NCBI GenBank assembly: GCA_047833665.1 | Contig: CP181261.1 | Coordinates: forward strand, 62,001 to 126,000 | Direction: 5' to 3' | DNA length: 64,000 nt | Origin: Caproicibacter sp047833665 | Lineage (GTDB): Bacteria > Bacillota > Clostridia > Oscillospirales > Acutalibacteraceae | Shown here: positions 20,580 to 30,533 of the stretch, in pieces | Layout of the letters: the number at the start of each line of letters is the position of its first letter | Position numbering within the stretch: position 1 is the first letter of the stretch | Notes under the pieces: generated by a model | The model's input: only the letters and a program-made list of their open reading frames with translations | Database searches by the model: none | What the model was told of the DNA's origin: nothing | Translations under genes and position numbers: made by a program

Positions 20580-21761
20580 ATGACTTTTGAAGATATAAAA
20601 AAGCAGGAACAAAATCACATGATGCCTGTTTATTCCCGCTTTCCCGTGGCGCTTGTTTCCGGGAAAGGCGCAACGGCAACCGATGTAAACGGAAAAGAAT
20701 ACATTGATTTTACCAGCGGAATTGGTGTAAATTCGCTGGGATTCTGTGACCCGGAGTGGTCCGCTGCGGTATCAAAACAGGCATCAAGTATTCAGCATAT
20801 TTCAAATTTATATTATAGCCCCGTGCAGACGGCGGCGGCGCAAAAACTGTGCGAACTCAGCGGTATGTCAAAAGTATTCTTTTGTAATTCCGGTGCAGAA
20901 GCAAATGAATGTGCCGTGAAACTTGCTAGAAAATATGGTAATGAACGCTTAGGCGACGGCTGCACGGAGATTATCACCCTGAAAAACTCCTTTCACGGGC
21001 GCACTGTCACCACATTGGCCGCAACCGGACAAGATGAGTTTCACCAGTATTTCACGCCGCTGACGTCCGGATTTTCCTATGCGGAGCCAAATATGGAAAG
21101 CATCAAAAGTGCAGTAACAGATAAAACTTGTGCCGTTATGCTCGAACTGATTCAGGGTGAGGGCGGCGTAGTTCCGATTGAACAGAAATTTGTTCATCAG
21201 CTGCGTGAATTCTGCACGCAAAAAAACATTTTGCTGATAATTGATGAAGTGCAGACCGGTATGGGGCGCACGGGGGCATTTTATTGCTACCAGAATTACA
21301 ATATTCAGCCGGATGTTGTGACGAGCGCAAAAGGAATTGCATCGGGTTTGCCTCTTGGTGCGTGCCTGTGCGCAGAACCGCTGGCCGACATAATGGGACC
21401 CGGAACTCACGGTTCCACTTTTGGAGGAAACCCAATTGCCTGTGCGGGTGCTTTGGTTGTAATGGAGCGGCTGTCCAGCCCCGAATTTTTAAAAGATGTA
21501 CGGGAAAAAGGCCTATACTTTGAAGAAAAGCTCCGCGCGATGAACGGGATTGCCTCCGTACGCGGCATGGGGATGATGCTGGGCGCAAAGCCGGCAAACG
21601 CGTCCGCGGCCGAAATTGCGGGTAAATGTCTGGAACAAGGGCTGATGATTCTGACCGCTAAGGATATGCTGCGGCTGCTGCCTCCCCTAGTGATTACCAA
21701 AGAGGAAGCGGATAAAGGTCTTGCGATATTGCAGAATGTCCTGAACACCTATCAATCATAA
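20580..21761 (+). CDS. argD: Acetylornithine aminotransferase
   Basis: 393 residues, class III PLP aminotransferase. The PLP Lys is in VVTSAKGIASGLPLGA, the Asp in LLIIDEVQTGMGRTGAF, and NSGAEANECAVKLARKYG binds cofactor phosphate. It converts N-acetylglutamate semialdehyde to acetylornithine with glutamate. ATG follows GGAGGGAAAATTCCA, 18 bases after argB. Confidence 0.96.
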   Translation: MTFEDIKKQEQNHMMPVYSRFPVALVSGKGATATDVNGKEYIDFTSGIGVNSLGFCDPEWSAAVSKQASSIQHISNLYYSPVQTAAAQKLCELSGMSKVFFCNSGAEANECAVKLARKYGNERLGDGCTEIITLKNSFHGRTVTTLAATGQDEFHQYFTPLTSGFSYAEPNMESIKSAVTDKTCAVMLELIQGEGGVVPIEQKFVHQLREFCTQKNILLIIDEVQTGMGRTGAFYCYQNYNIQPDVVTSAKGIASGLPLGACLCAEPLADIMGPGTHGSTFGGNPIACAGALVVMERLSSPEFLKDVREKGLYFEEKLRAMNGIASVRGMGMMLGAKPANASAAEIAGKCLEQGLMILTAKDMLRLLPPLVITKEEADKGLAILQNVLNTYQS

Positions 21762-21784
21762 TCAACGGCAGGAGGGGAACCGTT

Positions 21785-22699
21785 ATGAAACATTTACTGA
21801 AAATGATGGATTTGACCGCAAATGATATTACAGAAATCCTAAATCTTGCGGACCAGCTCAAATATGAGCAAAAGCATGGAATCGCGCATCCGCATTTGGC
21901 GGGAAAAACGCTTGGCATGATTTTTGAAAAAGCGAGTACGCGCACACGCGTTTCGTTTGAGGTGGGCATGTACCAGCTCGGCGGACTGCCGATTTTTCTT
22001 TCTTCCGACGATTTACAAATCGGCCGCGGCGAACCGGTACAAGACACCGCCCGCGTGCTTTCCCGGTATCTTAACGGCATTATGATTCGCACCTACAAAC
22101 AGTCCGAAGTGGAGGCGCTCGCTGCAAACAGCACCATTCCGGTTATCAACGGCCTGACCGATTATGCACATCCGTGCCAAGTACTGGCAGACCTGATGAC
22201 TATCCGCGAATACAAGGGAACGCTGGAAGGCCTGAAGATGTGTTTCATCGGGGATGGAAACAACATGATGAATTCCCTAATTGTCGGCGGACTGAAGATG
22301 AAAATGGAAGTCGCCGTTGCCTGCCCGTCCGCTTACAAACCGGCGCAGGATGTTCTGGATTTTGCTGTGACACATCCGGCATTCAGCATGACAACGGATC
22401 CGGCTGAAGCCGCAAAGGGTGCGGATGTGGTAATTACGGACGTTTGGGCCTCCATGGGAGAAGAAGCGGAAGCCGAAAAGCGCCGCAAGGACTTTGCGGG
22501 ATATCAAGTCAATGCAGATATTCTAAAACTCGCAAAACCGGATGCGATGGTTCAGCATTGCCTGCCTGCACACCGCGGCGAGGAAATCACTGAGGAAGTA
22601 TTCGAAAGTCATGCAAAGGAAATTTTCGACGAAGCAGAAAATCGCCTGCATGCACAAAAAGCTGTTCTGGTAAAACTTCTGGGAAAACATACACTATGA
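21785..22699 (+). CDS. argF: Ornithine carbamoyltransferase
   Basis: 304 residues. Carbamoyl-phosphate loop KASTRTRVSFEVG, ornithine and active-site motifs DYAHPCQVLADLMT and QHCLPAHRGEEI. It makes citrulline. The catabolic version cannot be told apart by motif, but the place at the end of a complete biosynthetic operon argues for ArgF. SD is GGAGGGGAACC; a terminator follows 45 bases on. Confidence 0.96.
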   Translation: MKHLLKMMDLTANDITEILNLADQLKYEQKHGIAHPHLAGKTLGMIFEKASTRTRVSFEVGMYQLGGLPIFLSSDDLQIGRGEPVQDTARVLSRYLNGIMIRTYKQSEVEALAANSTIPVINGLTDYAHPCQVLADLMTIREYKGTLEGLKMCFIGDGNNMMNSLIVGGLKMKMEVAVACPSAYKPAQDVLDFAVTHPAFSMTTDPAEAAKGADVVITDVWASMGEEAEAEKRRKDFAGYQVNADILKLAKPDAMVQHCLPAHRGEEITEEVFESHAKEIFDEAENRLHAQKAVLVKLLGKHTL

Positions 22700-22743
22700 A
22701 AATCCTATGATTAACAGCTAGAAAAATCCATAAAGAACAAACA

Positions 22744-22776
22744 AAAAGGAGCCACTTAATGCTGCTCCTTTTTTTG
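22744..22776. terminator. Terminator of the arginine operon
   Basis: AAAAAGGAGC and GCTCCTTTTTTT flank a short loop. The T tract is on the plus strand and an A tract on the other side, so it may also end the convergent chemoreceptor gene. Confidence 0.85.
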
Positions 22777-22829
22777 CTAAAATGGTTATAAAATGCATAA
22801 AACAAGTGGAATTGAAGAACCGTTTTATG

Positions 22830-24902
22830 CTATTGGTGGGTTTTTAATTTAAATTTTTTTACCAGCGCGTAAAGCCGTTGAGACTGAAGTGACAACTCAC
22901 GGCTTGCGGCCGCATTTTCTTCCGATGCCGCGGAATTTTTCTGCACAACTTCGGAAATTTGCGCAATGGAAGCAGTAACCTGTGAAACATCCTCAGCTTC
23001 ATCGTTGGTGGCTTTTGAAATTTCTCCGATTAGTGCGGTTGATTTTTCCGAACTGTCTTTAATCTTTTGGAAAGAAGCTGCAGTTGAGTTGACAGCTTTC
23101 ATTCCTCTGTTTACTTGGGCAATGGAATTTTCAATTAAAACGGAGGATTGTTTTGCGGCCTGTGCACTTTTAGCAGCCAAATTCCTCACTTCATTGGCTA
23201 CAACAGCAAACCCCTTGCCTGCTTCACCGGCTCTTGCGGATTCCACGGCGGCATTCAGAGCCAATAGATTTGTCTGAAAAGCGATATCTTGAATTGCTTT
23301 AATAATCTTTCGAATCTGTGTGGAGGATTCATTAATATCATTCATGGCAGCCAGCAGCTTGTTCACATCACGATTTCCCTGTTCCACTGCTTCGCTTGAT
23401 TGTTTGGAAATGGTACTGGCTACAGCGGCATGATCCGCAGTTTTTTTAATTTGCGTGGAAATTTTTTCAATTGTATCGGATAATTGTTCTATTGCTCCAG
23501 CCTGTTCCACCGCTCCCTGAGAAAGCATCCCGGCACTGTCCGCAATTTGCTTGGAATGGTCATCAATTAATTTAGCAGCGGAATTTATATCATAAAATGT
23601 TTCATTCAAGGATTGAAGAATAGTATTTAATGCTTTTTTTATTTCTACAAAATCTCCAAAATATTCTCGTTTCGTTTCTGTAGTCAAATCACCACGGGAT
23701 ACGGCGTCAAGAATATCTGTAATTTCACCTATGTATATCTGCAGACTATTGACCGTATGTCCAAGCGCTGTTACAACCTGCCCCACTTCATCTTCCGAAT
23801 GGATGGTAAGTGAAACAGCATTTTGATCCGTTAGGCCAATTTGCCCGTGTTCCATATTTTTTGCAAGAGATACGACTTGTCCCAGCGGTATTTTAACTCT
23901 TTTTTTAATGAATTTATTTAATACCAATGTTGCACCCAACATTAAAGCAACGGCAAGTAGTATGATAAGCAGCATAACGGTCCGCTGCGCAGATTGAATA
24001 CTTGTAATATCTTTGCCGGCAAACAGTGCACCGATAGCTTCCCCATCGTAGCCCAATATGGGCATATAACCCGAAATGAAATCCTTCCCTAGGATGGTTT
24101 GTTTTGTAATATAAGTTTGTTTTTCTTGGAGCACCATACGAGAAATGTCGCTTTCCATTTGCTGACCGTTCTGCCGTACTTTATTGATCGAAGTTGTTGT
24201 GTTAATTTGTTCATCTGCTAAAAATACGGAGAATTCACAGCCCGTGTACGCCTTTAACTGATCAAGAAAATTCGTTTCTACCGTTGAGTCGGATACACTT
24301 TGAAGAGAACGCACGGCAGATACACAACCAATCAGATCTCCGTCGTTTAGAATGGGAGCACCATAACAAACACAAAGCATTTTTCCCGTTAAAACTTCAT
24401 TAACAAGAGATTTTTGGTTATCCAATGCTTGCTTCACATGATGAAGGTTGGAAAGATCCTGCAAGTCAAGTTCGCTGGTGGATGATGCGATAATTTTACC
24501 GCTTTTGTCCGTTATAAAGGCATAGCTTAAATCGTGAGTCAGTACATCAGTTTTCAGAGCCGACACCATATCGTAATTATTTTTTTCTAATACCGCGCTG
24601 ATAAGGTCCGGATTTTTTGACAACTTATTACCTGCACTTTGCACGCTATTGCTAAAATCTTTTAATGTCTCAGAAAGTCCGTTTAGCGCCACACTGCAAT
24701 CCTGCCGGCAGGATCGTTCAAAAGCCTGACCTGTAAAGGAGGAAAAAACAGCTATAGCAATGGTTAGAATGACAAACAGCATGGAAAAAAAGAATACGGA
24801 CAGAACAAACCCTAGACTTTTTTTCTTGTTTTTCAAAAATCTCACTCCCATTTGCACTACATGTTGAATATTACTCCCCCTGTTTTTCGTCCTCAAAATC
24901 AC
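22830..24902 (-). CDS. Methyl-accepting chemotaxis protein of the sugar-sensing cluster
   Basis: About 673-690 residues. A membrane helix at about residues 30-55 is followed by an extracellular Cache-type region to about 300. A second helix (LLIILLAVALMLGATLVL), a HAMP domain and the conserved signalling hairpin (DIAFQTNLLALNAAVESARA, then VRNLAAKSAQAAKQSS) complete it. It reports ligand state to CheA. The longest frame overlaps the preceding lipoprotein gene by 32 bases. An ATG at 24851 (MGVRFLKNKKK) is an alternative start; neither has a clear ribosome site. Coupling to an MglB-like protein suggests sugar-bound protein as the ligand. Confidence 0.92.
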   Translation of the reverse strand: MILRTKNRGSNIQHVVQMGVRFLKNKKKSLGFVLSVFFFSMLFVILTIAIAVFSSFTGQAFERSCRQDCSVALNGLSETLKDFSNSVQSAGNKLSKNPDLISAVLEKNNYDMVSALKTDVLTHDLSYAFITDKSGKIIASSTSELDLQDLSNLHHVKQALDNQKSLVNEVLTGKMLCVCYGAPILNDGDLIGCVSAVRSLQSVSDSTVETNFLDQLKAYTGCEFSVFLADEQINTTTSINKVRQNGQQMESDISRMVLQEKQTYITKQTILGKDFISGYMPILGYDGEAIGALFAGKDITSIQSAQRTVMLLIILLAVALMLGATLVLNKFIKKRVKIPLGQVVSLAKNMEHGQIGLTDQNAVSLTIHSEDEVGQVVTALGHTVNSLQIYIGEITDILDAVSRGDLTTETKREYFGDFVEIKKALNTILQSLNETFYDINSAAKLIDDHSKQIADSAGMLSQGAVEQAGAIEQLSDTIEKISTQIKKTADHAAVASTISKQSSEAVEQGNRDVNKLLAAMNDINESSTQIRKIIKAIQDIAFQTNLLALNAAVESARAGEAGKGFAVVANEVRNLAAKSAQAAKQSSVLIENSIAQVNRGMKAVNSTAASFQKIKDSSEKSTALIGEISKATNDEAEDVSQVTASIAQISEVVQKNSAASEENAAASRELSLQSQRLYALVKKFKLKTHQ

Positions 24903-25914
24903 TCAGATTTTCTTTGGTAATCATCTTGTAAGGTATATAGACATAATGCTGGTTTTTCACATGAACGGTTTCAGGAATCTTCTGTCCGCATGCCAAGGCA
25001 TAGGATAAATCCGCAATTGTCTTTGCCTGTGTTTTTGCATCGTTATATACCGTTCCAAGCATAGAACCGTCTTTCACCGCCTCTAATCCCGGCGGAGTGC
25101 CATCAACCCCCACTACAACGGGCCGGTGCTGCAATTGGCTTTCTTTGATGGCATCGATTGCGCCAAGAGCCATATCATCGTTATTGCTGAAAACTACTTC
25201 AATTTTATCTCCGTATTGTTCAATCCATTGTGTCATTTTTGCCGTGGCCTGTGCACGCTGCCAATTGGCCGTATCGTTTGCAATCTTTTCTACCTGAATT
25301 CCAGACTCCGTCAGAAATTTTATGGAATATTCCGTGCGAAGAAGGGAGTCTTGATGTCCTTGTTCCCCCTCCAGCATCACATATTGAATTTTCCCGTCCC
25401 CGTTTCTATCAATAAGACCGGGCGTGTTTTGATACGCATTATAAATAATCTGCCCTTGTATGGTTCCGGACTGAGCAGCATCCGCACCTGCATAATAAAC
25501 TTTATCCCACATGCGCATGTCCTCATCCACGGGTTCTCTGTTAAAAAATACAACAGGAATTCCGGCTCTTTTCGCTTTATTGATAATGGTTGCGGCTACG
25601 GTTCGGTCCACCACATTCACGCAAATCACCGAATAATTTTTAGAAAGAAAACGATCTACTTGGTCATCTTGAACGGCTTGAGTTGACTGACCGTCTACAA
25701 TGTTTAACAATATCTTTTTACCGGTGGCGCTCTCCTTTTGTTTGATGGCATCCTCTAAATATGTACAAAGCAACTGAATAAAAGTATCATCTTTGCGATA
25801 AACCGTAACACCTATTTTAATGGACTTGACCTCAGTACTTTTGGATTCACAGGAACAGAGTATACCGGCAAAAACTGCCATGATGCAAAAAGCAATCAAT
25901 TTGAATGTTTTCAT
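24871..25914 (-). CDS. MglB-like galactose/glucose-type binding lipoprotein, second copy
   Basis: 347 residues. Lipobox in AVFAGILCSCESKS puts it on the outer face of the membrane. It is a type I periplasmic-binding fold close in sequence to the mglB product at 33365: DRTVAATIINKAKRAGIPVVF, VMLEGEQGHQDSLLRTEYS, SNNDDMALGAIDAIKE, VVGVDGTPPGLEAVKDG. No permease or ATPase follows; the next gene is a chemoreceptor, whose start it overlaps. It probably serves as a sensor rather than a transport component, although it could also feed the MglAC transporter. Confidence 0.88.
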   Translation of the reverse strand: MKTFKLIAFCIMAVFAGILCSCESKSTEVKSIKIGVTVYRKDDTFIQLLCTYLEDAIKQKESATGKKILLNIVDGQSTQAVQDDQVDRFLSKNYSVICVNVVDRTVAATIINKAKRAGIPVVFFNREPVDEDMRMWDKVYYAGADAAQSGTIQGQIIYNAYQNTPGLIDRNGDGKIQYVMLEGEQGHQDSLLRTEYSIKFLTESGIQVEKIANDTANWQRAQATAKMTQWIEQYGDKIEVVFSNNDDMALGAIDAIKESQLQHRPVVVGVDGTPPGLEAVKDGSMLGTVYNDAKTQAKTIADLSYALACGQKIPETVHVKNQHYVYIPYKMITKENLSDFEDEKQGE

Positions 25915-25929
25915 TTTCCACCCTCCCTG

Positions 25930-26892
25930 TCAGCTAATAAACGGGAAAAGCAGAGATTCGTTTTCAGTGTTATGCATATTTGAACTATCCGCAATAACAA
26001 AATTGACGTTGAAGGTTTGAGGTTGTTTCTTCTGCAAACGATCTACGGCTGTTTTCATAGAAAGGTAGCCTATGCCATATTCATTTTCTGCCGCAACAGA
26101 ATTAATAACGCCTTCTTCCAGCATGGACATAATCCCATTGCTGCGTCCCACTCCATAAAGATGACATTCCACGCTCTCATGGGAGTCTGCCAAATTCTTT
26201 TTCGCTTTACCCAGAATTTCCAAGGTATCCCTGTCCAAGGCAATCAATATTTGATTTTGGCAGCTTACTAAGAATTTCTTTGCATCATTGAAAGCATCCG
26301 CGTCCGGCGCGCTATGAAAAAAATCCAAATAGGATATTTGGCTGCCTGCCTCTTTCAAAACTGTTTCCAGCCCGTTACAAATTCCCATGTGACCATCTTT
26401 GTTTAAAATGATGACATCCTGCATTTGTTTTTCAGTATGGACAATTTTTTCAGCAAGACTCCGCCCCAGCTGAACATCATCGCATGAAACAGTATCCACA
26501 CCGGATAAACCGGGTAAAGTGGATTGCATCACAATAACCGGCACTTCCTTATCAGCCTGTATAATCGGCTCAACAATCTCGTTCGACTGTACCGGCAAAA
26601 TCAGTACTGCATTTGCACCGTTTTCCACCTCCCGTTCCAAAAGAGAAATCTGCTGTCCCGCATCGTTAGCCTTTGTCAGCGTGAAAAAACTGACATCTGC
26701 ATTAAATTCATCTGCAGCCTTGTCTATTCCGGACTTTAGCACAGAAAATTCTTCCGCACTTTCTCCACTGCAAATAACAGAAATAGCATACGGTTCCTTT
26801 CGCGGCTTCGTGTTCTTGTTATTTACATATAAATAGTAACCGGACAAGACCAGTAACAGCAGAGAAAACACAATTAACTTGTTTTTTGACAT
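25930..26892 (-). CDS. Membrane-anchored sugar-binding-protein-like sensor
   Basis: 320 residues. One N-terminal hydrophobic helix (LIVFSLLLLVLSGYYLYV) with no lipobox Cys, then a type I binding-protein domain (SISNSAVAAENEYGIGYLS-like C lobe; DKEVPVIVMQSTLPG in the middle). It lies 10 bases after the histidine kinase gene and before the MglB-like gene. In Clostridium the XylFII-LytS-YesN system uses such an anchored binding protein to signal sugar to the kinase; this gene order fits that scheme, but the sugar is unknown. Confidence 0.78.
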   Translation of the reverse strand: MSKNKLIVFSLLLLVLSGYYLYVNNKNTKPRKEPYAISVICSGESAEEFSVLKSGIDKAADEFNADVSFFTLTKANDAGQQISLLEREVENGANAVLILPVQSNEIVEPIIQADKEVPVIVMQSTLPGLSGVDTVSCDDVQLGRSLAEKIVHTEKQMQDVIILNKDGHMGICNGLETVLKEAGSQISYLDFFHSAPDADAFNDAKKFLVSCQNQILIALDRDTLEILGKAKKNLADSHESVECHLYGVGRSNGIMSMLEEGVINSVAAENEYGIGYLSMKTAVDRLQKKQPQTFNVNFVIADSSNMHNTENESLLFPFIS

Positions 26893-26901
26893 GGCTGCAT
26901 G

Positions 26902-28704
26902 TTACTCCTCCCCATCAAATTCAGCAAAATCCTTTTTGGGCAAATGAATTCTGGCTGTTGTTCCAACATCCGGTTCACTAATGAGCGAAAGACCATATTC
27001 CCGACCAAAGTAAAGCTGGATTCTCTCATTTATATTCTTTAGACCGATGCCGGACCCACTTCCATGCACAGCAGGCGTTTTATCACTGAGCAGAGCATCC
27101 GCCTGCTCCTGCGGCATTCCGGGTCCATTATCAATCACATCAATAAATAAATCTTCTCCGCGGCAATACGCCTTTATGGTAATTTCTCCGTCGTCCATAT
27201 ATTCCATACCATGATAAATGGAATTTTCAACAAGGGGCTGTACAATCAGTTTGATGGTGGCGCAGCGCAGAACCTGTGGTTCTGCCTGAATGGAATACTT
27301 GAATTTATTTACAAATCGGTAGTTTTGAATAATGAGGTAATTTTTTACATGTTCCAGTTCGGCAGAAACGGGAATCACATTTTTGCCCTTGCTAATGCTG
27401 ATGCGGAATAACTTTGCGAGAGAAGTAACCATTTTGTTCGCATCCTGGTATTTTCCGTTTTCATTCATCCATACAATAGAGTCCAATGTATTATATAAAA
27501 AATGAGGATTAATCTGTGCCTGCAATGCGTTGAGTTCACTTCGCCGCTTGGCTTTTTGCTCCGCCACAATATCATCCATTAGTTTTCGGGTCTGTTGCAC
27601 CATAGAGCGAATGGCTTTGCCTAAATGCTGCACTTCATAGGAACCGCTGATGACAATTTTCTTTTCGTCAAGGTTACCGTTTTCCAAACGATTGACAGAC
27701 TGTTCCAGCTTTCGAATAGGTTTGGCAATTCGAGAGGATAAAAACATATTGACAATAATGAGAAGATAGGAAATAAATAACGCAAATAAGAAGGTATAGG
27801 TCTTAACCTGGTAATAGTTAGCGGTAATATCTTGAATGGGGTTAACAGCGATAATCTTCCAGCCCGTGTATCCAACTGTCTTGACGGTAATCATCCGCTG
27901 CTCACCCTCAAAAGTTTCCGTATAAGTACCGTCTTCGTGCTTTGCCGCATTGAGGTTGTTTTCATGCGCCAAATCGGAGTAGATTAATCTTTGTTTCGGA
28001 TGATAGAGGATGTTGCCATTTTCATCGGTTATGTAAACATAACCGGATCCGCCCAAATAATTATTTTTACAAATCTGTTCAATGCCATTGTAGTTCATAT
28101 TGACCAGCAACACCCCATGCATGACGGAACCGGCGGAAGTTAGCTCAACAGAGCGGCTCAGAGAAATCACCCAGTGAAAATTATTATCCGGATCAACAAA
28201 AAGATTTTCAACATGTGGGGTGGAAAAATGCAGATTTTCAATCCGCTCCATGGCAGCCCGAAACCAATCCTGCTGTCTAACGTCAACGAATGGTTTTAGC
28301 CGCGAAAGCGGTTCTGCAGCTATAATTTGTCCGCTGTCCGAAAAAACGGCAACGCTGACCAGCCGGTCTCGATGTGTTTCATACAAAAGACTCATCTGAT
28401 AATTAATATTATCCTTTTGCAGATCCGCATTTTTAATGACGCGGTAATACATAGAATCGGAAATGCGCATCATATCCCGCAAATAAGAGTCCAAATTCAA
28501 ACAGATCTGGTCAACAATTCGGTTATTGCTGTTTGATATAATCTCCATAGAGGAATTCACATATCTGACGGAAAGAGCGATTGCTGTTACCGCCATCCCT
28601 ATCACCATAACAATGGTAAAAGAGATGGAAATAGAAAACTGGATACTCCTTCTATGAAAATAATGCGTTGTTTTCTCTTTTATCTCATGTATCTTATTCC
28701 ACAT
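26902..28704 (-). CDS. YesM-type sensor histidine kinase
   Basis: 600 residues. It has two membrane helices (about 22-45 and 298-320) around a Cache-like extracellular region, then HAMP. The HisKA_7TM-like block follows, with the phospho-acceptor His in QAQINPHFLYNTLDSI. The HATPase shows FIDVIDNGPGMPQEQ and GSGIGLKNINERIQLYFG. It phosphorylates the YesN-like regulator encoded 9 bases upstream. An adjacent anchored binding protein probably supplies the signal. Confidence 0.94.
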   Translation of the reverse strand: MWNKIHEIKEKTTHYFHRRSIQFSISISFTIVMVIGMAVTAIALSVRYVNSSMEIISNSNNRIVDQICLNLDSYLRDMMRISDSMYYRVIKNADLQKDNINYQMSLLYETHRDRLVSVAVFSDSGQIIAAEPLSRLKPFVDVRQQDWFRAAMERIENLHFSTPHVENLFVDPDNNFHWVISLSRSVELTSAGSVMHGVLLVNMNYNGIEQICKNNYLGGSGYVYITDENGNILYHPKQRLIYSDLAHENNLNAAKHEDGTYTETFEGEQRMITVKTVGYTGWKIIAVNPIQDITANYYQVKTYTFLFALFISYLLIIVNMFLSSRIAKPIRKLEQSVNRLENGNLDEKKIVISGSYEVQHLGKAIRSMVQQTRKLMDDIVAEQKAKRRSELNALQAQINPHFLYNTLDSIVWMNENGKYQDANKMVTSLAKLFRISISKGKNVIPVSAELEHVKNYLIIQNYRFVNKFKYSIQAEPQVLRCATIKLIVQPLVENSIYHGMEYMDDGEITIKAYCRGEDLFIDVIDNGPGMPQEQADALLSDKTPAVHGSGSGIGLKNINERIQLYFGREYGLSLISEPDVGTTARIHLPKKDFAEFDGEE

Positions 28705-28713
28705 GGCCGCGCC

Positions 28714-30315
28714 TCAGGAAGTTCTATATTTTGAGGGGGATACGCCGTATTTTTTCTTAAATACATAACTGAAATAATTCGGTTCTGCATAGCCGACTTT
28801 TCTGGCAATGATGTAAGTTTTATCGTCCGTGGTATTGAGTAAATCCACTGCCTGTGCAAGCCGCAAATCGGTTAAATAGGAGACAAAACTTTTGCCTGTT
28901 TCGCGCTTGAATAAAGTGGAAAAATAGGTTGGACTCACGTGGAGAAAAGAACAAATCTCTTCCACCGAAAGATTGGGATCGGTATAATGATTTTCAATAT
29001 ACTGAATTGCCTTATGAGCCAGCGCTTTTGTGTTGTTGATGCGCTGACTTTTTATTTTTGAACTGATCTTAGTACAGACCTGCACGCACCACTGTTTGAT
29101 TTCATCCGGCGTCTGCAGTTTTGTAAGCGCTTCCGTATAGCTAAACTCTCCATTAAAAATATCGTTTGCGTCCAACCCATATGTCTGCAGTACTTTTAAA
29201 AACGATGCGATAATCTCCAAAAGATAAATTCTATATTGGTCAAAAGGCAGCAAAAATGCATTTGGATGGGAGAAAAATCCGTTGATCTTTTCTTCTATTT
29301 TCTTTTCGTCCCCTAATTTGATGGCGTTGACAATGGCATCCGCATCTTCCTGAAAAAAATCTATTTTTGCTGTATTGTTGGGTTCTACATCGGTAATATA
29401 GACGGCTTTGTCTCCTCCCATAACAGCACTGTATTCCAATGCGCTGAAAGCTTCCCGGTATGATTTCCGCAATTGATACAAGTCCGGTGTCATTGTGCTG
29501 ATACCCGCCATCACTTTAATATTTAAAATCCGCTGTACCGATTTGCAAACTTCATTGATTCCATTGATAAGAGGAATGATATTTTTATTTTGATGAAAAA
29601 GCGCAATGACAATGATATAGTCAAAATGCATAAAAGCGATAAAATCACAGAAATTTGGCAAAATGTCCTCTAGGATTCGCTTAACCGAAATGGGAATGAG
29701 TTCTTCCTTCCCCTTCAAGCTACATCTGTCATCCACAATGGGATCAGCACGCAAAATCGCTACGGCCCAACTTTCCGCTTCCAAAGACAGGTGGAACATA
29801 TCTTTTTGCGTTTCCAACTGTTCCCGCGTAATATGTCCTTCTATCAGATCTTCAAAAAATTGCTGCCGCATAACGGGTAAACTTTCTTCATATGCCTTTC
29901 GCAGCATTTCCACATTGCATTTTTCGCTGAATTCGCGGTCCAACTGTTCCTTGATTTTTTTCAGTGCCTTTGTCAATTCGACGGAATCAATCGGTTTTAA
30001 TATGTACTCTGCCACATGGAGTTTAATCGCCTGTTGGGCAAATTTAAAATCGTCAAAACCCGAAAAAATAATCAATTTGATGGACGGCATAGCCGCACAC
30101 AGGCGTTCACAGAGTTCCAATCCGCTGAGGAAAGGCATTTTAATATCTGTCATTACGACATCCGGATGCAATCTTTCTGCCTTTTCCAGTGCCTCGATTC
30201 CATTTTCAGCCGAACCGACTAAAGTATACCCCAGTTCATTCCAGTTAATTTTTCGGGCAATTCCTTCGCAGATTTCTTTTTCATCATCAACTAACAAAAT
30301 TCGATACAGCTTCAT
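28714..30315 (-). CDS. YesN-like response regulator with AraC-type DNA-binding domain
   Basis: 533 residues. The receiver domain starts at YRILLVDDEKEICEG, with the phospho-acceptor Asp in VVMTDIKMPFLSGLEL. A long central region follows, then a C-terminal AraC helix-turn-helix pair (NLSVEEICSFLHVSPTYFS and KVGYAEPNYFSYVFKKKYG). ATG at 30315 follows TTGGTGA and is preferred to the TTG at 30327. Probable activator of mglBAC through the direct repeats at 34597-34660. Confidence 0.94.
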   Translation of the reverse strand: MKLYRILLVDDEKEICEGIARKINWNELGYTLVGSAENGIEALEKAERLHPDVVMTDIKMPFLSGLELCERLCAAMPSIKLIIFSGFDDFKFAQQAIKLHVAEYILKPIDSVELTKALKKIKEQLDREFSEKCNVEMLRKAYEESLPVMRQQFFEDLIEGHITREQLETQKDMFHLSLEAESWAVAILRADPIVDDRCSLKGKEELIPISVKRILEDILPNFCDFIAFMHFDYIIVIALFHQNKNIIPLINGINEVCKSVQRILNIKVMAGISTMTPDLYQLRKSYREAFSALEYSAVMGGDKAVYITDVEPNNTAKIDFFQEDADAIVNAIKLGDEKKIEEKINGFFSHPNAFLLPFDQYRIYLLEIIASFLKVLQTYGLDANDIFNGEFSYTEALTKLQTPDEIKQWCVQVCTKISSKIKSQRINNTKALAHKAIQYIENHYTDPNLSVEEICSFLHVSPTYFSTLFKRETGKSFVSYLTDLRLAQAVDLLNTTDDKTYIIARKVGYAEPNYFSYVFKKKYGVSPSKYRTS

Positions 30316-30452
30316 AGGCTTCACCAATGCTTCATAGAATTCTCTAATATTTATAATTATATAAAATATATAAAATATTAGATTATATTTAGTTATTTTT
30401 TATGAATGATTGCTGTAAATATTATAACATACCTACCCTGCTCAAGAAACAG

Positions 30453-30492
30453 TTTTCAGCTCATGACAGAAAAAATGTCACGAGCTGAAAAA
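30453..30492. terminator. Stem-loop after mglC
   Basis: A 16-pair stem with one mismatch (TTTTCAGCTCATGACA with TGTCACGAGCTGAAAA) in the 205-base gap between mglC and the response-regulator gene. T tracts are weak, so it may attenuate rather than fully end mgl transcription. The rest of the gap is AT-rich and could hold the regulator's promoter. Confidence 0.7.
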
Positions 30493-30533
30493 GGAGGATT
30501 TCATTTGAAAAAGTTTGCTGTGTCGTGAAGAAA

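Noticed and set aside
29663..30337. 224-residue plus-strand frame
   Set aside because: Antisense to the response-regulator gene, serine-rich low-complexity product.
30493..30530. Short plus-strand frame TTGAAAAAGTTTGC behind AAGGAGG
   Set aside because: Only seven codons before a stop. It may be a chance ribosome-site match beside the mglC hairpin.
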